DNA from: Bryopsis sp. KO-2023
Taxonomy: Eukaryota > Chlorophyta > Ulvophyceae > Bryopsidales > Bryopsidaceae
Direction of reading: 5' to 3'
NCBI GenBank assembly: GCA_030272585.1
Contig: BSYQ01000009.1
Location: forward strand, 3,658,001-3,722,000
Length of the DNA: 64,000 bases
The position numbers were made by a program, and so were the translations under genes. Of this stretch, positions 1-11,556 are shown piece after piece. The notes under the pieces were generated by a model. That model searched no databases, was not told where the DNA came from, and saw only the letters and a program-made list of their open reading frames with translations. Position 1 is the first letter of the stretch, and each line of letters starts with the position of its first letter.

Positions 1-992
1 GAATCCTTTTCAAAAGAAACAGAGGAGCATAGGGCGCAGAAGGAACTCCTTGTACAACTGGGATGGGTTGCTTTAACATTCTCAACGAGCAGCCCCAGAC
101 TCCATAACTCTCAAATCAGAACACTGATGGCTGGGGGATCCCACTGGCAACAAGCTATCGAGGAAAAACTACGACAACTTCCGCAAGAAGAAGTGCATTC
201 TCAAGTTCAAACAAACAGAACAGCCGGCAGCTACGGGAGGAGCTGCAGAAAACATCCTCAAATTTGTTTAAACAAAACCTCTGCAACGTTCAAACGTGCA
301 TAAGCTGAAAGTCTAGGAAGCGCATGAGAGCTGCCCGCTCTCTTGTGACCTCCAGAAGGATGGCTTGCATCAACCCATTTTGCAACGACGAGCTGGCTGG
401 ATCTTCTTCCAGGAGCCTGCATCGAAAACTTCACTTGCCCTTATCATTCGGTTGAAAGCAGACTGACTTGAGTTTGAAAGAAAGTCAACTTGTCTCCTGT
501 TTTTTCTGTGTTGCGGTCTGCGTGTCCTCTTCCCAGCTTCGAAAGATGGGTCTGGAGTTTGAGTTGCCAGAGCCTGGTGAACGTAACAGTGTGGTGAGGT
601 CAAAGCAGATACTGTGGGGGCTTCAACCATGTGTATTGTGGTCAAAAAGTCAACCAACACCCTGGCCCAAAACATGTGATGACTACTGTTACAAAAGCCA
701 ACCAGCACCTTGTTTCGCTTGGGGATTAATGTGATTAGAACTTCAAGGGGAAATGGAATTAGCAACATTTTTACAGCATGACGAATGTCGAAATCACATT
801 CGGATATAGTAGAACCTTTATGCATTTCTGAACATCAGCAGATATAGAGTCATTGCCTGGCAGCGCTCAAATGCACATTTACACGCATCTGTGTGCTGGG
901 AACACCTCAAAATGACCCCACAACTACAGTATCTGACAGAAAAAGCATGGTTACAATAGTCTATTTTCCATTTGTCCCATTTGACCCTTTAG
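1..992. other. No gene recognised; one open stretch near the left edge
   Basis: Frame 3 of the + strand is open from position 3 to about 302 and reads as a hydrophilic, Gln/Glu-rich peptide. It could be an internal exon of a gene cut by the window edge or of an upstream part of the next gene. I recognise no family and see no convincing splice sites. From 302 to 992 I see no gene. The 5' exons of the FAM47E-like gene should lie somewhere in this interval but could not be placed. Confidence 0.25.
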
Positions 993-2686
993 TGAAGAGT
1001 TCACAACATCAGTGCTCGCAAGAAACAAGAAAGTTTTGAATTCATGGACTCTGCTTTCAGATACACACGCTGGAATCGGGGAAATCGAATGTTCAATCCC
1101 TGATGGTGAGTGTCGTGACAGTCTGTGTCGGCTCTTTTGAGCTATTTCTTCAAGTACTTCGATAACTTTATTTTTAGGCGGACGTAGACCCCAAAAGGTT
1201 TTTGAACTGCAGGAAAAAATGATTCAGGAGGAGGATCTCAGGGAGGCGAGCGACTCGTCACAAACTTCCAGGTAGAGGTTCGAAAGTGGTGTTATCATCG
1301 CCGATCAGATACAGAGGCTTTGAAATGATATTCCAGGCCCATGGTTCATTGACGCGCGCCGCCGTGATGGACATTTGGTGCACAAAGTTTTTATTCTTTT
1401 TTTTTTTGGGGGGGGGGAGAGAATTGTTTGAAAGTACATTTGGTGTGGATGGTTTTATGATTTAGGGGGAAATATACCAAGCTGATGGGAAGAGCTTCCA
1501 GGCGGAACAGAATGAGTGCAGCCAGAGCGAAAACCCCTGTTCTAGGGTACGCTTGAATACAACCGTTGAAATGTCAATGTGTCGTGTTGTTTCAATCCCC
1601 AGCTTTTCTCACTGGGTTGATCATCCACAGATGGTACAATTCCTTGACCGTGAAGCTGGCGGTGGATCTTCCTCCTGAACTCCTCAGAAGACAATCTTAC
1701 GAGCCACCCCAAACAGAGGGCAGACAAAGGCGGCAAGGTTCGACTTGTTGAATTCAAAGGATTTTTGGAAGAATGCATGTTTGACGCTGAAAAACGAGAA
1801 TCCACCTGTGTTTACAGGAGCTATTCTGCCCATGCTGGATCTGCAAAAAGTACTGAAACAGAAAGAACCCAACAACATTCAAGTGGCAAAATCTGCTCGA
1901 GTTTCAAAAAAGGAGTCCAGCTCGAAACCGACACCGCGTACGTATGGTGCATGGTATGTTCCTCCAAGGGAATGGAATGTCATCTACACCGCAAGGTACC
2001 ATGCAAGTAGATAGGTGGGACGCTCTTCGCTGAGTTTGAGGCTGTTTGTGCTTCTTATTCTGATAAGCATCGAAAATCAACAAAACATGTGTGATATTCG
2101 ATTTGCAGGCAATGGGCAGAAGATCGAGGCCTGGGGCAAAGGGGAGTGAACAACATCCTGAGCCAGCTGCACGAACGTGATGAGGCTGGATCCTTTGCTT
2201 TGCAAGAGATAAGGCAGGAGACGAAGAAGCTTCGAAGTCTCATGACCAATTCTTATGGTGTTCGAGCGTACAAGGGTGGGGGTTCATTGCTGTAGCGGGT
2301 AGACAAATGGCCTTCTTGCTCGGCGAAACATAGTGGTAACATTTATTTGTCAGGTAGAGTTCACGAAACGGAGAGGCTGTAGACAACCCAACTTCCTGCA
2401 AAGAATCGCCACCCCTACTGAAATGTCCAACTCCCACAAGAAGTGAGTAAAGACTTAAAGGGTTCCACTTTTTTGTTGTGTTCTGAACAAGTTAATTGCT
2501 TTTTCGAAGAGATTTGAGCGTCTATTTTTGGGACACAGGAATGAGAACAACAATGGCAATCAGCCAGAGGATCCTCCGCAATTGCAGCAGATGGACTCTT
2601 TGCCCCCAGTCGTCTCAGCAATTCTGACTCGCCGGAAAGAAAAACGGGACATGCAAGTGGATGCATTTGGAGATGGGCTGTTCTAG
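993..2686 (+). CDS. FAM47E-like protein, multi-exon, 5' end not resolved
   Basis: The exons I can join with agreeing phases are 993-1105 (tentative), 1178-1271, 1631-1737, 1818-1995, 2109-2275, 2358-2442 and 2539-2686 (TAG). All introns are GT-AG. From 1178 the product is about 259 residues. The family signature is a YGAWYVPPREW motif, then a Glu/Gln-rich helical linker, then GVRAYKEFTKRRGCRQPNFL. In human FAM47E I recall the same order, with YGAWYLNPKLW, a Glu-rich helix and GTVAFKDFILSRGYRTPRFL. The last intron-exon choice (AG at 2356-2357 rather than 2352-2353) is set by this match and by phase. Mammalian FAM47E has been linked to the arginine methyltransferase PRMT5; its role in a protist or alga is unknown. 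The C-terminal exon is Asn/Gln-rich and ends in a basic stretch. It converges on the EF-hand gene. The family call is good; the start codon is not known. Confidence 0.72.
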
Positions 2687-3175
2687 AGCTTCACCACACC
2701 ATTTTTGTTGATACTCCAGCTCTAGGAATCACATGGCACCCCAGGCCTGGCTTGAAAAAATAGAGAACGATTCGGGAACCTGCTAGACGACAAAAGTTTA
2801 TAATTTTCTGTTTATATTCACAACATCATCTCAACCAAAACAATAACACCCTCTAACGTTTGAAACCTTGCAAACTCAAAACCAAAATAATAGCCCCATT
2901 CCAACTTCCTGAGGTTTGTGTGGACAACCGTTCAAACATAATTCCCAATTCAATCCCTCCCGCAAAATACATGGGGCAGTTCAGAATCCTGCCCAGTGGA
3001 GAATCCATCCAGATTTTATAAGGCTCCAAATTCAATCCCAATGCCCCTCCTCGCTAGAGCGCCTCCAACAGAAGTTTCTCATGGGTCTTGGACGGACACA
3101 TGCTCCTTGCAAGATTTTGTACTGGGGCTGTGCTGGGGAATGGATGAAGTTCTGCTGGTTGGTGAACTCATGTGG
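2687..3175. other. Convergent 3' intergenic region
   Basis: This lies between the stop codons of the FAM47E-like gene (+) and the EF-hand gene (-). It should hold both 3' UTRs. I see no coding signal and no repeat. Confidence 0.4.
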
Positions 3176-4015
3176 TCAAGAAGATATGTGAACAGGACAG
3201 GAGTCTCCACATTGTGCCTCGATTTGCCCCTCCGTTTTCACAACCCCCTCGTGATCTCGATTTCCTATTGAACCTGAAGAACTTAGACCGAGCTCACATC
3301 GACCCACACTTTCTGGCGTTCCTGGCAATACAGTCGCCCCTCCCTCGTTTGAAGACAACGTTTTTTGTTCCGAACAATCGCTTCTAGTGCGAACGATGAC
3401 AGGCGAGGTGCTGGTTCTGGGTTGGACCTCGTTCTCATTTATTTCTGAGATGGAAAGCGTCCTAGACTCCGTCTTTTCCACGCAGGGAACAGGCATTTGA
3501 GTCTTAAGCATTTTGAGGAACTCCGAGTATTCAATAACACCGTCGTGGTTTTTGTCCATCAACGTGCAGAACCTCTCGATTTCCTCCTCCTCGAGAAGTC
3601 CTCCCAGCTCACGCATCGTGGTTATGAGCTCCTGTAGAGAAATCTCGCCGTTACCATCTCTATCGAAGAAATAGAACGCTCTTTCCAGAATCTTTTTCTC
3701 GTCCACCGAATCTATCATGAGCCTGTGAAGCATGTGTGCGAAGTGGCCGAGCGTGAACGTGGTTCTGTTTGCAACTTTCATGATCCTGAGATTCGCTTCC
3801 ACGAGGTCGTCCGTTGGGTTTATCCCCATTGCGTAACTCATTTTCAAGAGGTCCCTTCTCGACAAGCAATTCCGCTTGTGTTCCAGTTGCAATCCCTTGA
3901 GATTCTTCTGCACCACTTCCAAACACTTTGCAGGGAGCCCAGAATTTGTCAGAGCGAACTCGAACTCCTCCTCCTTCTTGCTCAATCTGAACCCGAGTCT
4001 TTTGACAAAGTGCAT
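3176..4015 (-). CDS. EF-hand calcium-binding protein
   Basis: One uninterrupted reading frame of 279 residues; the first ATG is at 4015, and the frame stays open slightly upstream only through non-ATG codons. Two canonical EF-hand loops form a pair: residues 118-129 (DRDGNGEISLQE) and 154-165 (DKNHDGVIEYSE). Both have Asp at position 1, Gly at 6, Ile/Val at 8 and Glu at 12, so both should bind calcium. Residues 1-110 form a predicted helical region with no obvious loops, perhaps a degenerate EF-hand pair. Residues 175-279 are Ser/Thr-rich and look disordered. The layout (helical N-terminus, one active EF pair, disordered tail) suits a calcium sensor. Given the ciliary genes nearby, a ciliary calcium sensor is possible but not shown. 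An unseen 5' exon cannot be excluded. Confidence 0.75.
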   Translation of the reverse strand: MHFVKRLGFRLSKKEEEFEFALTNSGLPAKCLEVVQKNLKGLQLEHKRNCLSRRDLLKMSYAMGINPTDDLVEANLRIMKVANRTTFTLGHFAHMLHRLMIDSVDEKKILERAFYFFDRDGNGEISLQELITTMRELGGLLEEEEIERFCTLMDKNHDGVIEYSEFLKMLKTQMPVPCVEKTESRTLSISEINENEVQPRTSTSPVIVRTRSDCSEQKTLSSNEGGATVLPGTPESVGRCELGLSSSGSIGNRDHEGVVKTEGQIEAQCGDSCPVHISS

Positions 4016-5270
4016 CACAATGGTGGCCACAGTGGGACCAGTTCAACGCCTTCTGGAAACCCTAGTCCAGTTTCTGTCCACCCGTTGGAACAAGCCCAAA
4101 GATCATCCAAAAGCTGCCGAACACCTTTCAAGAATCCAGTCGCAGCCAGGAGTGGTCACTGTTGAGCGATTGTCTTGCGAACGATCCGCGCCGTCGTGCG
4201 TGTCAACTTCCTGAGCTTGTGTTGCGCTCGCATCTGTCGGCTCCACAAGTTCTCTTCAACCCGGTCGCATTCGTCGCCATTGGTTTCTTGGTGATCGTTT
4301 ATGGAGTAGAGTTGGACGACTTAAGCATGGTATCACAAGGTCCAATACAGCTGTGTTAACACAGTCGCTGGAAGCTCGCGAAATGGCAATTTCGTCACAC
4401 ACACCCTTTCGACCTGTGTTACACTCATGTGGATACACGTGCACGGGCTATGTGGACGTTTGGAAGCACTGGACATACTTCGTCGTCCGAAAGCTCGCGT
4501 TCCCGACAGTGTTGTTATTACTCAAAAAGAAACAGATACCCTAACAGGAAAGGAAAGAGCAGGTGGATAGTGGTCCAGCAGTAGTGTCGCGAGCGAAACT
4601 TCTTTCGAGCGCTGCCTCCGGACACTCTTTACATAACTCGACTGGTGCACTGACGTACGCGCTCCGGTACAACTACAGATAAGAAACCTTTCCCTGTTGC
4701 GCGACCAGCGATGAAGGTGGTTCTCCCTTGCGAAATCCTCGACTGGTGCTGCTCGTCCCTGCTTAATTCTTACCGCCAAATGGAGAGAAAAACAGTCGTG
4801 ATCAACCCAATCCCCAGGATTCCCTTTTGATCTACATCCGAATGCACGTGACACACCGTCAGCAAGACAGAGGGGCAGGGTCCTCATCGTCTTGTTTGGA
4901 TAGCGTTGCCAATCTGGCCAGATCCACCACCATCGTGCGCCTCCGCTCCCGCTCCTCATCGGCTCTCCTCCGCATTGACGTCTAGCTCCACATAGATCCG
5001 TACAGGTGAGACCTGCGGCCTCAGCGTTTTCAGGGGAATCTAGAAACTCGTTGCCTTGTGCGGAGCTACGAGGACAATTTTTCGAGGTCCAGGACACAGC
5101 CCGCTTTGTTTTTGTTAGGAGTGCGTCTGTTTTCCCCTTTCCGCTTTCGGAACTGCTTTTCGAATGATAGCGAAGCCGACAAACTCTGCAACGATCTAGG
5201 CGTTTGTTGTTTCTTGTTTTTTTTCTGTTTCACCTTTTTACTTTTCTTTTTTATTGCCGACAGCTGAAAG
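4016..5270. promoter_or_regulatory. Divergent intergenic region between the EF-hand and plastid-protein genes
   Basis: These 1.25 kb separate two divergently transcribed genes. Reading frames on the minus strand here (for example 4522-5097) start without ATG and have no recognisable domain. A long pyrimidine-rich stretch (5200-5262) ending in CAG lies just before the ATG at 5271. It may be the 3' end of an intron in the 5' UTR, or promoter sequence. No TATA box was recognised. Confidence 0.35.
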
Positions 5271-6824
5271 ATGGAGGGTTCATTGTCGAGCCTGCGCTCG
5301 ACACATTCTCCTCTCGCGAGCAGGGTATCCTTGATACCGCGTGGAACGAGACGGTCCAGTGTGGTTGTGTTCGCCAGGGTAATTTTTTTGGTTGAGAAGA
5401 AAAAAAATATTTTCTGAAGCTAGGCACACCTTCTCTTAGAAAATTGAAACTGAAAGCATTGGCATTCTTGCCTATCCAAAACTGTTGCACTAGGCAACAG
5501 TACTATATGTTTGTATCTTTTTTAATTGAATTTGGATAATGAAAATGGGATGACTTTTTTTTTGCTATTCCACTGAATACAACTAACACAGCTTTCTTTT
5601 TGGCTAAGAGAAAGGTCACTGAAAACTTGATATTGCTTTGACAGCATTGTTTCTGATTTCTGATTTATTGTTTTTTTGTGGGGTGGGGGGAAGGAAATTG
5701 GTTTATTAAAATTGTCATTGTTTCCATCCTCAAGAATTTTTTTTGAAAATTTTCAGGGTGCCTCTGGAACGAGAAAGGTGGGCTCCCGAACAAGACCAAA
5801 AGCTGCACCTAAAGCAAAGAAATCCACCACCAAGGTGGTAAAGAAGGGCGGCAAGAAGGTGGCCCCCAAAAAGGGAAGCAGGCCTTCCCCTCCTGTCGAC
5901 GCTGACACGGCCGGCCTCGCAGCAGTGGTTGGTTTTGGAGTCGCCGTTTTCGGTGCTCTCGTCGTTTTCAACCCCTATGCTTCTCAGCAAGTCAATCAGA
6001 CCACCGTCAAGGTTGCTGAGATCCCAAAGCCTGCACCCAGAAAGGCGCCTGTCACAGAAAGCAGTGCTGGAAGTGAAAAGAAGTCGGATTCGGGAGGATT
6101 TGGTGGGTTATTTGCTCAGACCAAAGTAGCACCACCCGTGAAAGAAGCTGCCCCACCCCCTCCACCAGCCCCAAAACCTGCGCCTCCACCAGTGGTAGCG
6201 AAGGCTCCGGCTCCAGCTCCAGCTCCGACCCCCCCACCTCCTCCACCGCCGCCTCCAGCCCCAAAACCTGCTCCTCCACCTGCACCGGTGGTAGCGGAAG
6301 CTCCAGCTCCAGCTCCAACTCCTCCACCCCCTCCCCCACCTCCTCCAGCTCCCAAGCCCGCTCCTCCGCCTGCACCAGTGGTAGCAAAGGCTCCGGCTCC
6401 AGCTCCAACTCCCCCACCCCCTCCACCACCTCCTCCTCCTCCAGCACCCAAACCTGCTCCGGTGGTAGTGGCAAAGGCGCCTCCAGCTCCTGCTGCTGCC
6501 CCAGTCGCTGAAGTTGCAGAGAAGTCAAGCACAGCCGTGAACCCAGCTACTTCCTCAGCCTTTTTCGGAGTCGTCGTGCTCTTGGCTGGTGTTGCTGCGT
6601 TCAACCTGTCCAAGGAGGAGACCTCTGGCTCTACTGGTGCTGCGCCTGGTGCGGCCGCCGCCTCTGGTGAAACCCAATCTGCAAAAGAATGGATTGATAA
6701 CTGGAGGAACAAGCCAAGCTCCGAGGGGAGCACTGGAGAGTACGATGCAGCGCTGGCTGAGAAAAATGCCAAGGAGGCCCGTGATTGGATTGCGAAATGG
6801 AAGAAGAACAGCACAAAGAAATGA
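5271..6824 (+). CDS. Pro/Ala-rich two-span plastid membrane protein
   Basis: Two exons, 5271-5378 and 5757-6824 (GT-AG, phase 0), give 391 residues. Exon 1 is a typical plastid transit peptide: it starts MEGSLSSLRSTHS, is rich in Ser/Arg, has no acidic residue after position 2 and ends RRSSVVVFAR near a likely cleavage site. Next come a Lys-rich basic segment (about 40-80), a hydrophobic span (about 87-107), a linker, three near-identical Pro/Ala blocks built from PAPTPPPPPP and PVVAKAP units (about 150-290), a second hydrophobic span (303-320), and a C-terminal tail with two similar motifs, EWIDNWRNK and DWIAKWKKN. It is probably an integral protein of the thylakoid or inner envelope whose Pro-rich arm acts as a spacer. 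I do not recognise a named family. The strong Gly-rich frame on the opposite strand is its shadow. Confidence 0.8.
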
Positions 6825-8952
6825 AGTGAGAACGGGGATCCATCGGAGAAGAATAACAGAAAGAGAAGTGAGTTTTTTTCATACCTTCTTATCCTTTTTC
6901 TTTTTCTGAGAGGAGAAACTGCAGAGGGGGAGGGGAGAAAAACTAAAACTATATTCGACGATGGGTGCCGAACGTGATTGGGTTTGTGTTGTGACTTCTT
7001 GGTGGTGTTTGTTTTTTTTGTGAAATGCTTGCAGGTAAATTCATCCTCCCTTTTGTAATTTATTATGTTTTTTTTTCGTGGTGCTAGTTGTGCCATTTTC
7101 CCTCAACGGAGAATATGAGATGCAATGTTATTTGATTTTTATTGTATATTTTAGTTTCATATTCTATGGGTTCTTTTTTTCTTTCTTTTTCTGTTCATCT
7201 ATGGACCATACAAGAATTGCAAATTTAATTACCATGATTTTGTTTGTTGCTTGTGTTTTGCTTTGGAAATTGATGGTGATTTTTTTTTTGTGGAATTTTG
7301 TTATGACTGATGCGCAGGGTCATAGGTGTTTTGATTGGACGGCGCAAACAGACATGGAGTGGAGAGAGATGATCGAAGTTGTTTGCTGGTTTTTTGGGGA
7401 AAAAAAAAAAAAAATTCGAATTCCAACGGTCCCTAAGAATTTGAATCGACGCCGCTGTGTAAACTGGATGAAAAATGGAGGGAGATGTGCTGCCACAACG
7501 AAAATTTTGTTTCCATGTTTTCTTTTTTTTTTTTGATTTATTTTTCTTTTCCTTTTGTCCATCTCAGATAGAAAAAAAAGTGTGAAAAGTGTGAGGGAGG
7601 GATTGGAAATTTTGCGGGTGAACAAGAAAAAAAAAGAAAAAAAAGAAAACAGAGAAGAAAAAGATGAAAGGGGAGAATTGCTTGCTGGTTCAGGGAAGAA
7701 GAAACGTTCGCAAACGGTAGTGCTGTTTTACTGTTTTTTCGTTTCGTTTTGTCTTTTCCTTTTTTTTGTGTGCGTGTGTGTGTGGTGTTTGTATGATTGG
7801 TGGTACAGTAGTGGATCTCATGTGGAGGGGAGAGTTTTGGTTTCTCTTTTTTGACAATGTAAAGAAAAAACAATTTTTTTCTGGTTTTGTTTTGTTTTGC
7901 TGTGAGAAGAATTGATTGTGTTTTTGCACCCTCTTAAGTGCATTCTGAAGTGTATGGTGCTGTGCAAAAAGCTAAACAAATTCCATTAGGTGGAATTTAC
8001 TGCAAGAATTCGTGGTGTGACAGCTCACTGGGGGGTAGATTCTGATCATTAAAAGTTCGGGGGGGGGGGGGGGGGGGGGTATCAACTTTAAAATAAAAAA
8101 AGGGTCTGATTATGTTTCTTTGTTCATATGCATTGGACTTAACATAGTTTTGGACCAGGGAACCCTCGAAACATCCCAAGAATATCCTTACTGTAAAACC
8201 CATTTGAATCGCCACTGGAGACAAGGGGGCTTGGAAGTGGGACTATGTGAGCAGGTCAATGCTCTGCATGAATGGAAGCTGAGGATAGATGGAAGGGAAC
8301 CTATTCAGGCAGACAGTGGTGACCATGTTCCATCTCTTTTTCTCAAGAAAAATTGTAGAAAACAGTTTCGGTGGAAAGATAAGCATTATCACCACCACAA
8401 TTTCATCAGCAAAATGGGAAAACAGGCCATCTGCTGCCTTCATCAATCAAAAGCACCCTTGGCACGCAGGTGAGAAATGTAAAAATGTAATTGTTTCGCA
8501 CTCCACACTGCCAACCAATTATTGAATCGATCACTCATTTGAGTTGCATGTACATTCACAAAAGATGATTAGAACGATGAATCAATCGCCCTAAGGATTT
8601 GCTTCTGTCAGTCAGAAATTACACACCCTACGAAAAAACATAGGACATTTCCCAAATAAAAAATAAACCAGCCCAGAGAGGACAGAGCAATGAAAAAAAA
8701 AGAAGAAAAACCCTGAAGCACCCCCCCCTGTAAAATCGATCATAAATCCATGTACTGGATGGTTGATAATCTTAACTCATATAACATGGCTTCCTCGAGT
8801 GGAACAACCCCTTTCATGAAACAAACCCATGTGTTTGTTTATTCATTCGTTCGTTCTCTCTGGAAAAAAAATATTGTAAGCGTTGATGCCCACAAGACGA
8901 TGATTTTTTTTTTTTGCCCCTTAAAACGATGAAAAAAAAAAGTAAAAAAAAA
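6825..8952. other. 3' UTR and gene-free low-complexity DNA
   Basis: T-rich with many poly(T), poly(A) and GT tracts, probably including the 3' UTR of the plastid protein gene. An uninterrupted G run of about 21 lies at 8058-8079. A 117-codon frame at 8120-8473 (+) begins at TTG and has no recognisable domain. I see no supported gene. Confidence 0.4.
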
Positions 8953-11347
8953 TTAGGCCTTGTCTTCAATCAATGCTTCTTGTTCGGGTGGAGGGGCTTC
9001 CGGAAGCTTCTCTTTCTCTTGGAAAGTATGAAGGAAACCCACGAGCAATCCGAGAATCGTAAGCAGAATGATGACCACCTAACAACATCAAGAACAGCAG
9101 CTGTCAGCATATCATCGTATCGTCGAAATTCAGAGATGCTTTCCAGTACCATCGTCATTTATTGGAGGCAATGCTGTGGTTTTTCTTTCATGAGAAAAAC
9201 AAACTCCCCAACCCCCCTCCTGAAAACAGTAAAAAAATAAAAGGAAAGAAAAGAAAAGAAAAGAAAAGAGAAGAGAAGAAAAGAAAAACAATCATTCCTG
9301 GAATGTAAGTTGAAAAAAAAAACCATCGGGAAAAGAAAAACAATCATTCCTGGACTGTAAGTTGAAAACCCCCCCATCGGGATCAGGGCGTCCAGAGCTT
9401 CTGTTCTTTGTAAGCAAAAAACGCTATGAGGATTGATCCCACATTATGCAATGACCAAAATTGAATAAACAAGAAAAAAAGTGACGGATTTAGTGAACCC
9501 GCAGGTTTTCCCAACCTTAGGAATCATTATCGCCGGCTCGTTCGGGTCTGGATGCGCCTTGTGAATGAACGCCAGCTTCTCCACAAGCCCAGACTGTCAT
9601 ACAGCAGAAAAAATAATTAACAAGAAATTCTTTTCACCATTTTGGTTTTGCCCACAAATTTTGGATATTGGGGTGGACGTCACACTTTTTTTTTCGGAGA
9701 GTTTATATTTATATATATACATGCACACTCACTCTCACTGGCAGCACAAGTATTTGCCAAATATTCATATTAATTTAATATAAAAATGTCGGTGAAAATG
9801 TTGATCAGCCAGATACTCGTATCCACAACTGCTGCTCCCCGATTCGGTCATTAGATGGGGATGCTGAAGGTCATTGGAGAAAAAGGGGTGAATTTTTTTT
9901 TTTTGGCGATGTACAGCTCACCACGATAGTTGCTAGCCCAACGAAGTAGGTAGCTCTTCCAAGGAAACCATGCACATCAGAAAAAACGACTTTCGTGGAT
10001 TGTCGCACTCCGGCCAGCAAGAACATGGCACCCCCTAGCAGAAACTGAATATTGCAGACCCCATTGGACAATGGTTTTGACATTCGTTACTGCTACTTCA
10101 CACTTTTTTTTTTTTTTTTGGGGGGGGGGAGTGTATGAAAAATGTTTTGCACCATTTACAAATCTAGATATTGCTGAAGGAGAATCAAATCAAAAGAAAG
10201 ATGATGGCACCGTACTGCATTTCCACATACTTCGATAAATATCACCACTTCGGTTCCGTCGTCAATTTATAAAAAAAAAATCACCAAGAAAAAATCCCAG
10301 AAAAAAAGCAATCCCCCCCGCCCCCCAAAAAAAACCGAAAAAACAAACAAACAGCACAAATCTTTGCCCACCAGCAAACATCGCATCCACTGTTCGGTCT
10401 ACAAGGCGGCGTAACGTCCATTGATCCGTTCACCATCATGACTAAATTTTTCCAATTTTCTAATTTTGCTCACCTGAATTCCAAACAAGCAGAGTGCAGT
10501 GACGCCCACCCACGAATGGGCCATAGCAAGGTCCGGAATTGGGGGGGTTGGAATGCGGTGGGATGCCACCACAGAAACCATCGCACCAAAAACACAAATC
10601 ACCGAAAAAACGTGGAGTATCGAATGCACGAGCTTCCTCATGGATCTGTGCAAATCAAAGTCCAAACAAAATAAGTTGAAAAAAACAGTTCCCCCCGAGC
10701 TCCAGGAGAAAAAAAAATACACAAAAAAATAAAATAAAAATAAATCTAATATAAAATATTATTCCCTCCTCGGCAAAATACATAGACATCTCTAAATCCA
10801 TTTATTCGTTCTATTCCAAATAAGTGTACCAAGTTTAAGCATGTGTGCTGTTTTGATTACTGAGTGGTTGGTTTTCCTGAATTTCTGGCAGATTTGTTTA
10901 AACTGGTATAAAAATTCATGAATATATGCTGTTGGTGATGTGACCCATCAAAGGGAGCAGAAGGAAATATGACACTACCTACATAGTACCTAAAATGAGT
11001 TCCACAACTCAAACTAGAGAAAAGAGTAACAAAAGAGTAACTTACAGCGGAAAAAAAAGTGAGAGGTCTTTTCAGAAAACCAACCTGGGCACCATCGACA
11101 GAGGCGGGGCGCGGTAGGCGAGAACAGATTCCGTCATAAGCACGGGGATCGCCAACACCATCAAGAGGGGGTGCCAATTGAACAGTTTCGAGGTGTTGCC
11201 ATTTTCGGCTTTGCTCGAGAAACCACCCAAATAAGATCCCGTCCACACCGCAATCAGGCACAACGTGGTTATCCAAATGAGACGGATGAGGATCGACACC
11301 GAGCCAGTCGTGCTGGGTTTGGTCCAAAAAGACTCCGGGACACCCAT
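8953..11347 (-). CDS. CYB561: Cytochrome b561 (transmembrane ascorbate-dependent oxidoreductase)
   Basis: Five exons on the minus strand: 11085-11347 (ATG at 11347), 10474-10645, 9922-10044, 9516-9593 and 8953-9078 (TAA). All are GT-AG with agreeing phases, and together they give 253 residues. Family features are present: six hydrophobic spans and four haem-ligand histidines in the expected contexts, NWHP (H59), KLVHSILH (H95), MAHSW (H131) and DVHGFLGR (H170). Members carry electrons across a membrane from ascorbate to ferric iron or monodehydroascorbate, using two b haems. Location (tonoplast, plasma membrane or endosome) cannot be told from sequence. The C-terminal tail is acidic and Pro/Glu-rich. 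The start is only 209 bp from the COG6 start on the other strand, so they probably share a promoter region. Confidence 0.92.
9241..9381. repeat. GAAAA microsatellite and 48-bp tandem duplication in a b561 intron
   Basis: Inside the intron between exons 4 and 5 of the b561 gene, a run of GAAAA/GAGAA units (9241-9290) is followed by two tandem copies of a roughly 48-bp segment (AACAATCATTCCTGGA to CCATCGGG) at about 9283-9330 and 9333-9380. Confidence 0.7.
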
Positions 11348-11556
11348 TGCGGAACTTGGTCGAGGACGAGGTAACTCGGGCTGGGAAAACTCTGGAGCGA
11401 TTGCTGTTTCTCGCTGTGATATGTGGCAATTTGACGGCTGCGACGTTGCGTATGTCGTACATAGCGACCCTCCGCTTCAGTTTTATCAAAGAAGGACAAA
11501 AATGACGAACCGTGTTGTTTCGACCGGAGTCCTGCCAGTGGCTGTAAAGACGTAAG
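11348..11556. promoter_or_regulatory. Bidirectional promoter between b561 and COG6
   Basis: Two genes with certain start codons point away from each other across 209 bp, with no room for separate large promoters. No TATA box is obvious on either side. The segment is relatively GC-rich for this window, as expected for a broad TATA-less promoter. That it drives both genes is inferred from geometry only. Confidence 0.6.

Noticed and set aside
4522-5097. 191-codon minus-strand frame in the divergent intergenic region
   Set aside because: It lacks an ATG at its start, has no recognisable domain and an arginine/serine/cysteine mix typical of GC-rich non-coding sequence.
6116-7096. Long Gly/Ala-rich minus-strand frame
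   Set aside because: It is the mirror of the Pro/Ala codons of the plastid protein on the + strand; no start context, domain or splice support.
8120-8473. 117-codon + strand frame
   Set aside because: It starts at TTG, shows no domain and is flanked by homopolymer-rich DNA; not enough to call a gene.
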